DNA from: Nipponacmea schrenckii
Taxonomy: Eukaryota; Mollusca; Gastropoda; Lottiidae
Length of the DNA: 64,000 nt
Assembly (NCBI GenBank): GCA_030562195.1
Contig: JAUJPP010000011.1
Coordinates: 7,006,001 to 7,070,000, forward strand
Reading direction: 5' to 3'
Of this stretch, positions 42,301 to 54,300 are shown one piece after another. The notes under the pieces were generated by a model. That model was not told where the DNA came from. It saw only the letters and a program-made list of their open reading frames with translations, and did no database searches. Both the position numbers and the translations under genes were made by a program. Each line of letters starts with the position of its first letter. The stretch's first letter is position 1.

Positions 42301-45300
42301 AATATCAAACTTTTGTCTTATAAAAAGTTAATATTAACTATATGTCTTATAAAAAGTTAATATAAAACTATATGTCTTATAAAAGTTAATATAAAACTAT
42401 ATGTCATAAAAAGTAAATATTAAACTATATGTCTTATAAAAAGTTAATATTAAACTATATGTCTTATAAAAAGTTAATATAAAACTATATGTCTTATAAA
42501 AAGTTAATATTAAACTATATGTCTTATAAAAAGTTAATATTAAAGTATATGTCTTATAAAAAGTTAATATTAAACTATATGTCTTATAAAAAGTTAATAT
42601 AAAACTATATGTCTTATAAAAAGTAATATTAAACTATATGTCTTATAAAAAGTTAATATAAAGTATATGTCTTATAAAAAGTTAATATAAAACTATATGT
42701 CTTATAAAAAGTTAATATAAAACTATATGTCTTATAAAAAGTTAATATAAAACTATATGTTTCATAAAAAGTAAATATAAAACTATATGTCTTATAAAAA
42801 GTTAATATCAAACTATATGTTTCATAAAAAGTAAATATTAAACTATATGTTTCATAAAAAGTAAATATTAAACTATATGTCTTATAAAAAGTTAATATCA
42901 AACTATATGTTTCATAAAAAGTTAATATAAAACTATATGTCTTATAAAAAGTTAATATAAAACTATATGTCTTATAAAAAGTTAATATCAAACTATATGT
43001 CTTATAAAAAGTTAATATTAAACTATAAGACTTATAAAAAGTTAATATCAAACTATATGTCTTATAAAAAGTTAATATTAAACTATATGTCTTATAAAAA
43101 GTAATATTAAACTATATGTCTTATTAAAAGTTAATATTAAACTATATGTCTTATAAAAAGTTAATATAAAACTATATGTCTTATAAAAAGTTAATATAAA
43201 ACTATATGTCTTATAAAAAGTAAATATAAAACTATATGTCTTATAAAAAGTTAATATCAAACTATATGTTTCATAAAAAGTAAATATTAAACTATATGTT
43301 TCGATAAAAAGTAAATATTAAACTATATGTCTTATAAAAAGTTAATATTAAACTATATGTCTTATAAAAAGTTAATATAAAACTATATGTTTCATAAAAA
43401 GTTAATATAAAACTATATGTCTTATAAAAAGTTAATATAAAACTATATGTCTTAAAAAATTAATATCAAACTATATGTCTTATAAAAAATTAATATTAAA
43501 CTATATGTCTTATTAAATGTTAATATAAAACTATGTCTTATAAAAAGTTAATATTAAACTATAAGACTTATAAAAAGTTTATAAAATCTATATGTTTATA
43601 AAAAGTTTATAAAACTATATCTTACTAAAAAAGTATAAAACATACTAATTAAACTATATGTTTCATAAAAAGTAAATATTAAACTAATGTCTTATTAAAA
43701 GTAAATATAAAACTATATGAGGAATTGGTTCTTACCTTTGATTTTTATGTAATAATTCTGCTATTTTCTCATTCTGACTTTCAATTTTAGCACTTTTATC
43801 AAATAAATCTTTTTTTAGGTGTTCATTTTCCTACAAACAGATCAAAATACTAATCAGATTAGTTGTTCATGTTCCTGTCAACCCAACTGTAATATGGGTA
43901 ATGATTAATAAGATAAGTTTGCTTGTTAATCTTTAGAAAAGAATGGTTCTTTTATTTGGCGAATTGTTGGAAGATTATAAGGACAAAATATTTCACCAGA
44001 CAAAGTATGACAATATTTACTACTGGAATAAGGTAACTATACATCATCTGTAGTTATGTCATGTTCTAATGAATTAACATATTTGGTTTAATAACTAACG
44101 TCAATGGCAATTCCATTTCATCCAAAGCATACTTGATAGGGGACAGGTCAGGAGAAACTACTGGCCGAAGGGTACCAGAATATTTTGCTGAAATCCATCA
44201 CAACACGTGCGACAGGTGGACAAGAATTATCCTTGCTGAAGTGTGATGCGTCATCATCAAGCCTGCATCAATGCCAACGCCTATATACCAATAAGATAAA
44301 CTCCTAAACATACCTGAGCAATTCTTGTTACATTTTGTATCAATATAGTAACTTCCATGTTGGGTGCTGTTATACCTAAAGATGTCGACGTCCCTCCTAC
44401 TGAATGTAGATCATTTAACTATAATAATAATAAACTATTTTTACACATTGACATCTGATCATAGTCTGGTCAAATTCTTAAATATTGGTTAACTTGAAGT
44501 TAAATATAAGAATTGTTGACATAATTAGAATTGAAACAGGTAGAACCTATTATAATAAAAGTACTACCAACATTTGTCTAAAAATACACAAGTACATGTG
44601 TACTTAAATGGACAGATTTATTTTCACATATTAGGGTTTACAGAATTTCAGTAACAGTACATGACTGCAAAAACTAAAGGAAAGGTCACCTCATAAAGGG
44701 TGTGAATAAAATTTCAGTAAGCAGTCAATTGGCCACAAATATTTTAAGTTCCTAAATTGATATTTGCCTAATTAAAGATGTGCCTAATTGACATTGTGCC
44801 AAATATAAAAGAGCATAAAAAGTGTGTGCCCTAATTAAAGGTATGCCTAAATAAAGCTGTGCCTATATGTCCTGCAGCCAAATAAATGTGTGCCTAAAAG
44901 AAGTATGCTCAAAGTACCATATCAAACTGATTTGTGCTCACCTTTTCATAAACCTTATCCACCTTATCTCCTATCTTACTGATGGCCATTCGAACTTCAG
45001 TATTCTGTTGTCTAGTTTCTGTTAATAATACAGGACCAAATACATCAGCTGACTGTTGACTAGAAGGTGGTGTACTGCTAGCACCTGGAATTCACAACAA
45101 AATCTTAAAAAGGTTCAAGACAGGTTAAAAATTACAGATAAAGTTCCCAAAGACGGTTACCAGGTTATCAAGTTAAAACTAAGTCATAGAGTTATAGCAT
45201 TATTTGTTCTTATTACATCTTATACAGTAGTTTGACAAATAATACGGTTGAGTTATCTTTAATTCTATCTCAAATTTTTGTAACTTATATTCTTTAAGAA

Positions 45301-48300
45301 TTCTAAGATTGAGTCGACCAATATCTGTAGAAATATTCAATAATATATTATTTTATACCATATTAAATTGAGCTCAGTATACATACTTACCAATATCTAT
45401 ACAGATCACAGGTGTCATTTAAAATAACCAAAAAGTTTAAAAAGACAATGACAGAAACAAGCACAACTACAGTCCAATTAAATTATTTCAAATTCAAAAT
45501 ATTAGCTTAAAACATTCACAAAAACAATTCAAAATAGAAACAACACGAAGCAATTTAAATTTGAAAAATCATAAACAGCATACACTTTCTGTTAAATAAA
45601 CATGCTAAGAGAGACTAAAAATAGAATATGGTTTCAAAAATGAAAACAATGCGTGGAAAGACCACGCTCAAATAATGCCAGAATCAAACAGGGTTTAACC
45701 TTTGCTATATTCACACAGTGTTTCTACAACATCTATAGAGTAAAAAAACATAGTAGGTTTAAAACTTTGTTACAATCCATTCAGTGATAGATCAGCAGCA
45801 GAATTTGTTTTTCAAAATATGGCCTATTTATTAGCTAACTTGACATTACGTAAATGAGTACTACAAAGTCATAAAGTTTACTGCACTATGCCACTCTTAA
45901 TTTCTCTGTTCAGTTATGCAAATGAGAAAATGAACACCTGTTGTTAGATCTAAACCAGGTAACTTATTCTTCCAACCTTAACTTTAATATATTCCTGATT
46001 TTCAGAAACACAGTAATCTGATTGGATAACAAACTCAAATTTAAATTTAAATAATTGACCAATCAGATGATTAGAACACACCATAGAATCTAGATTTAAA
46101 ATATACAGTAATCTGATTGGATAATAAAGCATACTTTAGTTTACCAATCAGTGGCTTTATTTTCAATAACTTAACTTAGGATAAATTTAATGTTCCAGGT
46201 ATCTGATTGGTAAATCAGACAAAAAATATTTAAATGTAGTATTATAAGCCAATAATCAGGTTACTGTATTTCTAAAATTCTGCTTTTTTTAAGTTAATTT
46301 TCGGAGAATAGGGGGCCAGATTACAGGATAGCTTAAATGACTGTAAGTTAAATTCTGTAGAATAGAACCACATTAATCCTGTCTTTAATAAAAAGAAAAA
46401 AGAAATCAACACTTTAAACTTAATACTAAAACAAGAAATAAGATGTGTTACAACAGGAGAAAATAGAAAGAAAACGAAACCAGACTAAGATAGTGTCTAA
46501 ACTAAGAAGCTAGAAAATATATTTTAAATTTCCTACCAGGATAATAAAAAGAACCTGAAAAATTATTCCAAGTAAAAGTAGTCAGAAGTTAATGTTATAG
46601 AGAATTCCATGTAAAGGATACTGAATAGAAGAAGTCTTTATGGATTACAACTATTGTTTATTTATACTGCTACATTTCAATAAGTATTCTCTTATTGTTA
46701 TCAAGCAGATCTAACTATATAATATTGGACAGAGAGTAGTCTTGATCATTCACTTTCTGATCTCAAATAGTTATATTGACATGGATTAACAACAGATTAT
46801 GTGAGCTACAGAACTTTTAATAAAAGATTGGCATGAGTTGGTTTGCTTTAACTACTGTAAGGCCTGAAATTAATGCGAGTACAAATTAATGCGACATTGG
46901 GTATAGAGACTAAAATGCGAGTACAAATTAATGCGATCCGCGATAGGTGTCACATTTTTTAATATATTAAAAAAGAAAAGGGCTACCCGGAATTCTACAA
47001 GTGTTTAATGAATGAAGACATGAACAATGATCAAGATTTTATCTTTAAATAGTCAAGTGTGGAAATAATTTATTTTTTTAACGTAATTGATTACTAATCA
47101 GCTTCAAATTTAGAGATAATTACCTAATTACTTAATCCCACATGGTCTTAATTTAAATACTTGACTTATTCTACCTTTTGTCCATCATTTGATTTTATTT
47201 TCCTTCAATTCACTTGGATATTATATTTAAATATGCGGATACAAATTAATGTGATTGCGGATAGGTGCATTTAACGCATTAATTTCTCTCTCGCAATAAT
47301 TTGTAGCCTTTGGTTTGGAGAGAAACCTGTATGTTAGATATTGCCTTATAATTTTATAGTTATGTTAATTGTTCTGATGGAGAGTGAAAACTATATCATA
47401 AATAGACCTCTAGAAAAACCTATTCATAACAACTGATATAATATATCAGGTTTAATTATTAATTTCATTATAATATCAAACAAAATTACAGAGTAGATTC
47501 AAAACACCCAAATAGACGAGACCTTCCCAAGATACATACAGACTTCATACAAAGTTATTTGAAAATAAAGACCTTTTGAATTAGTAAGGATTAAGATCTA
47601 ATCTGCTGTAGAATGGAATATAAATCATACTGGATTAAAGTAAAAGTGTACTGACCAGAATATGGACTTTGTACCATCATTCCTCCACCAGCTCCCATCT
47701 GAAAACCTTGTTGTTGTTGAAATCCCTGAAATCATTTTAATAATAGTAAACTCACTGATAACATAGTTGTTAATATAATACTGTGTATTGAAGATATTTC
47801 TATATCACCTTCTTATCCTCAAGCATTCTATTCAGGCTAAAAATCCTGATATTATTGGCTGAATTTTGTATTGCCTCTGATGAAAGAAAGCCAGGAAGAT
47901 TTCAGACTATTTCTAAATCCAGGATAGAATACCTATTTATAGACACAAAAAACTTAATTGAAAGTTTCACGTTTTGTGACTGTCAGTCGTACCTTGCTTG
48001 CTGTAGTTTAGGCTGCTTGAAAAGGTACATACCTGTTGTTGTAGAGCCTGAAGTTGTTGTTGTTGTTGATATTGCTGCTGTTGATGTTGGAGTTGTTGAT
48101 GTTGTAAGAAATTAGGTGATTGATGATAATTAGACAGACTACCACCTGGACCTGTTAAAATATTAGATTATTTTACACATTATTCCGTGGGGTTATAACA
48201 CCATAATTCAACAGATGATACCAATCCTATATAAAATCTAAAACTATCACATCCAGATTAATGTCAAAGAAATAACAGAATCGAACATAATCCATTAAAA

Positions 48301-51300
48301 GACTAAATCAGTCAAATGACGTCATGGGTCATGATATTTTCCGGTATTGAAAAGTAAGCTACACTTTTTAAATATCTCCTGAATATCCTTGTGTCCTGAT
48401 TCTGGTATGGTCTATGTACAAAAATAACATTATTAGCTATCTTGACCTCCCAAACATGATATACCTATGTTTAGCTATGTGTTTTCTCTGAATGAGATGC
48501 CTAGTTAAAAATCTAATATCTATTAAATAAAACATTAAAAAATATGTATACATTAAGAAAACATTCAAGTGGACTATTCAACATCACTATCCTTGGACAC
48601 TACCAAGATTATTAAAATCTGTTATTAAAAGATACCATGAACTACATGGACTCTATAATAGGCCTGTAGAATTAATACAGATTAAACATGGTAAGCTAAA
48701 TGGACTCTTTAGAAGGATTTGAGTTGACAAATATTACTACCAAATAAACATTGTAGGCCATGTATTACCTCTGAAAGAGATGGCAAATTGACAGTAAAAT
48801 TTATGTTACTTTTAAAAAAAACGCTTCATTTCTGTAGAACTTAAAATTTCTTAAGTTTATAATATATATGGCTTTATTTCTTCAGAACTTAAAGTTTCTT
48901 GAGTATATATTCTGTTTGATTGATTTTAATTGTTTTAAAAAAAGAAACTGACCTAAATATTTGTTATTAGAATGATGTTTCTCCATGTTAAAGCTCATAT
49001 ATTACTAAATACTAGGTATAATCAATTTATTATAATATCATATTGATAATGAAGTGAACACATTGTGGGAGTAGAATATAACTGAGTGATATACCATCAG
49101 TAGTATATAATAGTTTAATATCTAATCTATATACTCTATCTGTATATCATGTGATAACATAGCCAGTCCTGATTGATAACAAACTCTTACTATCAATATT
49201 AAATAAGGAATGTGAATATTATTATCATTATGGGGTAATAAAGACTGTTTTATCATGTGACAAGATGAATGACCCGGCAAAGCTGTACATTGATCTATAT
49301 ATTAGCTATTTCACAATCAATTCACTGCCCTACACCACACAAATAATAGAAGATTTGTATAATTTATAAATCTTTTAATGTTAAGGTGAAATGAGAGTTA
49401 AACTTGATCAATGCCTATTTTTTTCAAAGTGCTGGTTTGCTATTTTAGTATTTACTGGGTCATAATGACATCAGGTTGAAGGTTGGATAAATATCGAGAT
49501 ACAGTCATTGGTTCTGTATCTTTGGATATTGTATCATGACTCAATGCTTTTGAAATAATCTCATACAAAAAAGAAATAGTTAATATATTTTTTTGGCCCT
49601 AAAAAGTGTAGTTTATTTACATCATTAGATGAGGGGATGAATAGGGGCCACATTTGTCAAGGGGAGCTCACAGGCAATCCTTTCTTTTGTGTGTATATTG
49701 TGGGTTTGGGTGATCTGTGTTAGGTTATATTGCTGAAATAAGATGGATGTTGACATAGGAAACTATTTTGAAAAACTCAACTTATGCATGATTGAACACT
49801 GGACCTGCAGGCTATAAAGCAAGCATCTAACTCACTGAGCCACTGTGATTCTCTATTAAGACTAAATATTAAGTCTATTATCATTGAAATGAGATTGGTG
49901 TTTAAATTGACAAGGGGAAAGCAACGATTGAAGTTGGTACTGTAAGTTTACAGAGCAAGTGTCTAACTCAACTGAACCACCCTGGCAAGAAGTAACTTAC
50001 TAGGGTGAAAGTGTTACTGACACTATGGATACTGACTGAGGAAAACTTGGATGAAACATCAGAATCTATGCAGCAAGTTAATCCTGTACCTTCAGGTTAG
50101 AGAAAGCCAATACAGATTGCAACATACTTACTGGGATTATATTGTTGAAATGCGACCGGTGTTGGAGGCTGACTGTGACTACCAGGTTGTTGTTGTGTAA
50201 AATGTTGTGGTTGTTGAAAAGACTGGGAAGACTGAACATGGAATGCTGGCTGAGGTTTCTGTATAGGAGGCGGAGGTTGTTCTTCTAACTGTGGCTGATA
50301 ATGTTGCTCTACTTCCTGGAAATGATTCCAAAAGAAATATAAATTTTTAATATAAAATTCAAACCATCTACATTGTATCCATGATCCATGGTTGAGGAAG
50401 GGGTTTTACGTCCTACTCTTCTGTACCTTATTGGCTAATAAAGATGGTACAGGCCCAAATACAATACTCTATCTCTAGTAAAATTTCACAAGGATGATAG
50501 AATTCTTAGATTCTGTGTAGAATACTGAAAACTGAACACAAAGAGAAAATCCTAACCAATCAAGAATATATGAGAAGGAAAAGACTTTTTTAAAAGGTAA
50601 AATGTTTCTCAATTATTGACTTGGATTCCGGGTATTCCCAAATAACATGGTTAATAGTACATGTAACTTTCTAATCTTTCTTAACAAGGAGAGGCTTGGG
50701 AGACAAATGGATCACAAGGGTGCAAAAAGAATAGTCATCAGTTAATGACAAAGAAATCTTGTTAAACTTACAGCATCTTCATCATCATTGTCTTCATCTG
50801 AATTTGGAGCAGGTGCCCCTCCTGATATTGGTAACATTGGTTTACCCATCTTAGCCATCCTGGATATTATCTTAGCTTTTCCACTGTCACCATGCTATAA
50901 AAAAAATATATTTATCACCTATATACCTGAACAACTGAACAACAAATTTATAATCTGACTTTTGTTTCTTTCTCAGACTTCTTTAATAAACTGGTTAAAT
51001 TCCACCATTTACAATGAACTCGAAATTTAAATCCACATTGCTTGCAATCATTATAATATAACTAAATTTAAATGAAATAAATGATAATTCATGTCCTTCT
51101 CTTCTACCCCCCATACAACAGCGTGCAGTGTTCCATGAGGGAAATATTGCCAGGACAGCAACTTTGGCCTACAGTTGTTGGGAGTTCCAACATTGAGGGA
51201 TATTTAGTCTGCTTAGGCCGTATCACAAGGAGCTTTAGTTTATTGTCCCATATAAGATCATTAGATGCCTTGTGCATGACAGCCCCTTCAATCTGCAATA

Positions 51301-54300
51301 CTGACACAAGAGGAAACCAGAAAGTACATCTTGACCTGGATTGAACCATAGACCTTCAGATTGGGAAGCAAGCAGCTCCCTTGAATTATATTGAAGAGTT
51401 ATTTAAAAATAAATATATTCTAACCTGTGCCATATGTTCTGTTATAGATTTAGTTCTTCCTTTAATAGTCTGATCATCTATATCAGGTAAATCATTTACT
51501 ACCTCATTAGAAGGTTGAGGGGGTGGGGCAGGAGAAGGAGCTGGGGATGGTTGATCTCCTCTCTGAAACTTGGCCTGAAAATGTATAAATTATGAGTAAG
51601 CTAGTGCTAGAGATTGTCCCCCAGTTCTTTTTCAACAAATTAACGTTAAGCTTTTGACTATAATTTAAGGACTATTTTGAACATCATTGACTAAATGGCA
51701 CAAAGTATGTATAAAGTTATTTTAACTAACTAACCCAATGATGCATCATGTCCTAAACAAACCAATGCAGCTTTACCCACTGTTATAAATGTATTTAGAT
51801 CAATAAAATAGATATACAATATGTTTTAACCTACCCTTACTAGTTCTGTTTCAAATATAAGAGTAGAGTTAGCTGGTATACGATCTCCCATACCTTGAGC
51901 ACCATACCCTAAACTTGGGGGTATAATTAACATCCTCTTACCCCCCTTCTTCAACCCTACTAATCCTGTATCCCATCCCTGTAAATACAAATAGAATAAA
52001 GGAATATAAAAGAGAATAAAATCTTATTATAAGTAAAAAGATATGGGTAAGGCCGTATAAAGTAAATTATTTGTTTTACAGGCCCCGCGCACTCCGGTAA
52101 AATACCCCGCGCTCTAAAACTATTTATTAACATTTTGGAATAATTAATAAATAATGCGCGCGCCTCGAAAATTGTGTGTAAAATAGAGTTATTTCCACGT
52201 TCCCGAAAATATTTTTTACCTTAATTATCTCCCTTGACGTTTAACGAAAAACCAGAAGTGGCTTAGAATGCGTTTTTCATCACCGATAAAAAGATTTTCT
52301 TATACAACTTTAAACTGAAATTGATTCTGATACAATTTAACGTTGGAAAATACAATTATTTGCTGAAGGAAGCACAATTATGAAAATTATTCACACTTTC
52401 GTGAGGACAATCCAAACATTAAATTAATCTTAATCTTGATAATTTCGTTTCTGGATAATAATGGTGGAACAAATCAAGACCCGTTAAAATTACAAGAATG
52501 CACCGGGTGTTTTTCTGCTATTGATTTGAAAAAGTTAATATTTATGGGAAAATGAAACAAATACAAGAAAATAGAAATTTATACGTTTCCAATACGAAAA
52601 ATTTTCTCATTATGGTATCATTCAAACAATTAAAACGCTTTTCTCAAGTTAAAACCGGAAGTATGTTAGTAAAGAGTTATTCCCAAAATCAGCATATTTT
52701 AAAATAGGCCTAGATAAAAATTATTAAAATAGAAGTTCGATCTCATCAAATTGTTTGCTTCTTGGTAATGTGATTATGTTTTGACAATTTGTTCAAAAAT
52801 TTCCAATAAAAAAATAATTATTACCATACAAAGCCATTTTAAAATTAAGTTTACAAAATGGAAAAATGGATTAGTAACTGAGTAGTAGAATAACATTGTC
52901 TTGACATAACATTTGCAGAAGCACATGTAAATTATGTGAATTTACGGGAAGTTGTAAAAAGTTCTGTTATTTCTATCAACTATTTTTCATTCAAGCACCC
53001 AAAAACATTGTAGTTGCAAAACTGAATGGGATTTAACAAATAATAAATAGCCTTCGCTCGCTCCTATTTCTTCTGTGCCAAATTTATAAAAGTGCTTATA
53101 AATAATAAATAATAATAATCACTTCTATGGATAACAATCACCCTTTAATATAACAATTTTATTTCCGACTGACGTTGTAATCACAAATGTCAACTGAAAC
53201 TGTTTGAAACGTCGTAAATTTTGTTATATAAAAGTGATTGATTTTCCAATAGAAGTTGTAAATTTTTGTTTATGTTTCAAACAATAAATGCCTCTCAAAC
53301 AATTAATAAATAATAAATTCGCCCTCTCGCCCCATTTTTTAAAAAAAAAGGCCAGTAAAACAGACAATTTACTTTGCACCGCCTAATATATACAGATATA
53401 TTCAGAAAGACTTGAAATAAAACTGGTTTTATGCTATCCTTGCCATGGGCTAGTAAATACGGTACATGTTTTTGCATATGAAAATACGGCTGCTTTTTAT
53501 TAAACAGAAACCTACCTTGATCACTTTTCCTTTCCCTAACTTTAGTCTAAATAATTTATCAGAGTTCACATTACTGTCAAACATCTAAAAACACAAAAAA
53601 CATTTTAATATATACATTTAAGTAAAGTGAAAAATACAAATCGTGTAGGTTAACTGACTGATGTAACTTATAATAATATATCATTTGGACTTGCTACAGT
53701 TTCAATTACTATGAATGAGAGAAATGACAAACATCTAAAATAAAGATGTATATATATATATATATTTTTCAAACTTAATTAATTTATCAATGTACAAGGT
53801 CTTGAGGATTTATCAACCAAATATTGAGCTGACATTTACATTGTCTAGTTTGATGATTTCCATGTCAACAGAAATTATGGTGATTCTAAATATAATTTTA
53901 TCTCATAAGAAGCAATAAGCAATTTAATAATATTATTCTTACTATACAGAAATAGTGCTTGTAATACTTCAATAATAAATAGATAACACAGTTTGTATCA
54001 AATCTTTTATATAAATTTTATAATATTCACTAATTACCTGACCAAATGTTCCATTCTGAAATAACCATCCTGAATATCTCACTTCTGCTGCATCTCCTGA
54101 TTCTAGCGCCTTGCCTTCTCCTAGTACCAGATCCTGACATATAACTTGGTCTAAGTTACCACTACATACAGCCTTGGCTAGGCATATCTATAAAAAATCA
54201 ATATAGTTATATTACAGGGGGGCAATTAGAAAAACATTTTAAAACTTCTAAATTACAATCAAGATTATTAAGAAATACAGTAACTTTAATTTTTTCCTGA

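Noticed and set aside
41542..43260. ORFs reading [10 protein letters not shown] repeats
   Set aside because: Shadow of the 30-bp repeat, whose length is a multiple of 3.
47855..48115. Plus-strand ORF ending in Val-rich repeats
   Set aside because: Antisense of the Gln-rich exon 13 (GTT/GTA complement of CAA/CAG runs).
51081..51349. Overlapping ORFs of 87 and 81 codons
   Set aside because: They lie on opposite strands in a SINE copy and match its family text rather than a protein.
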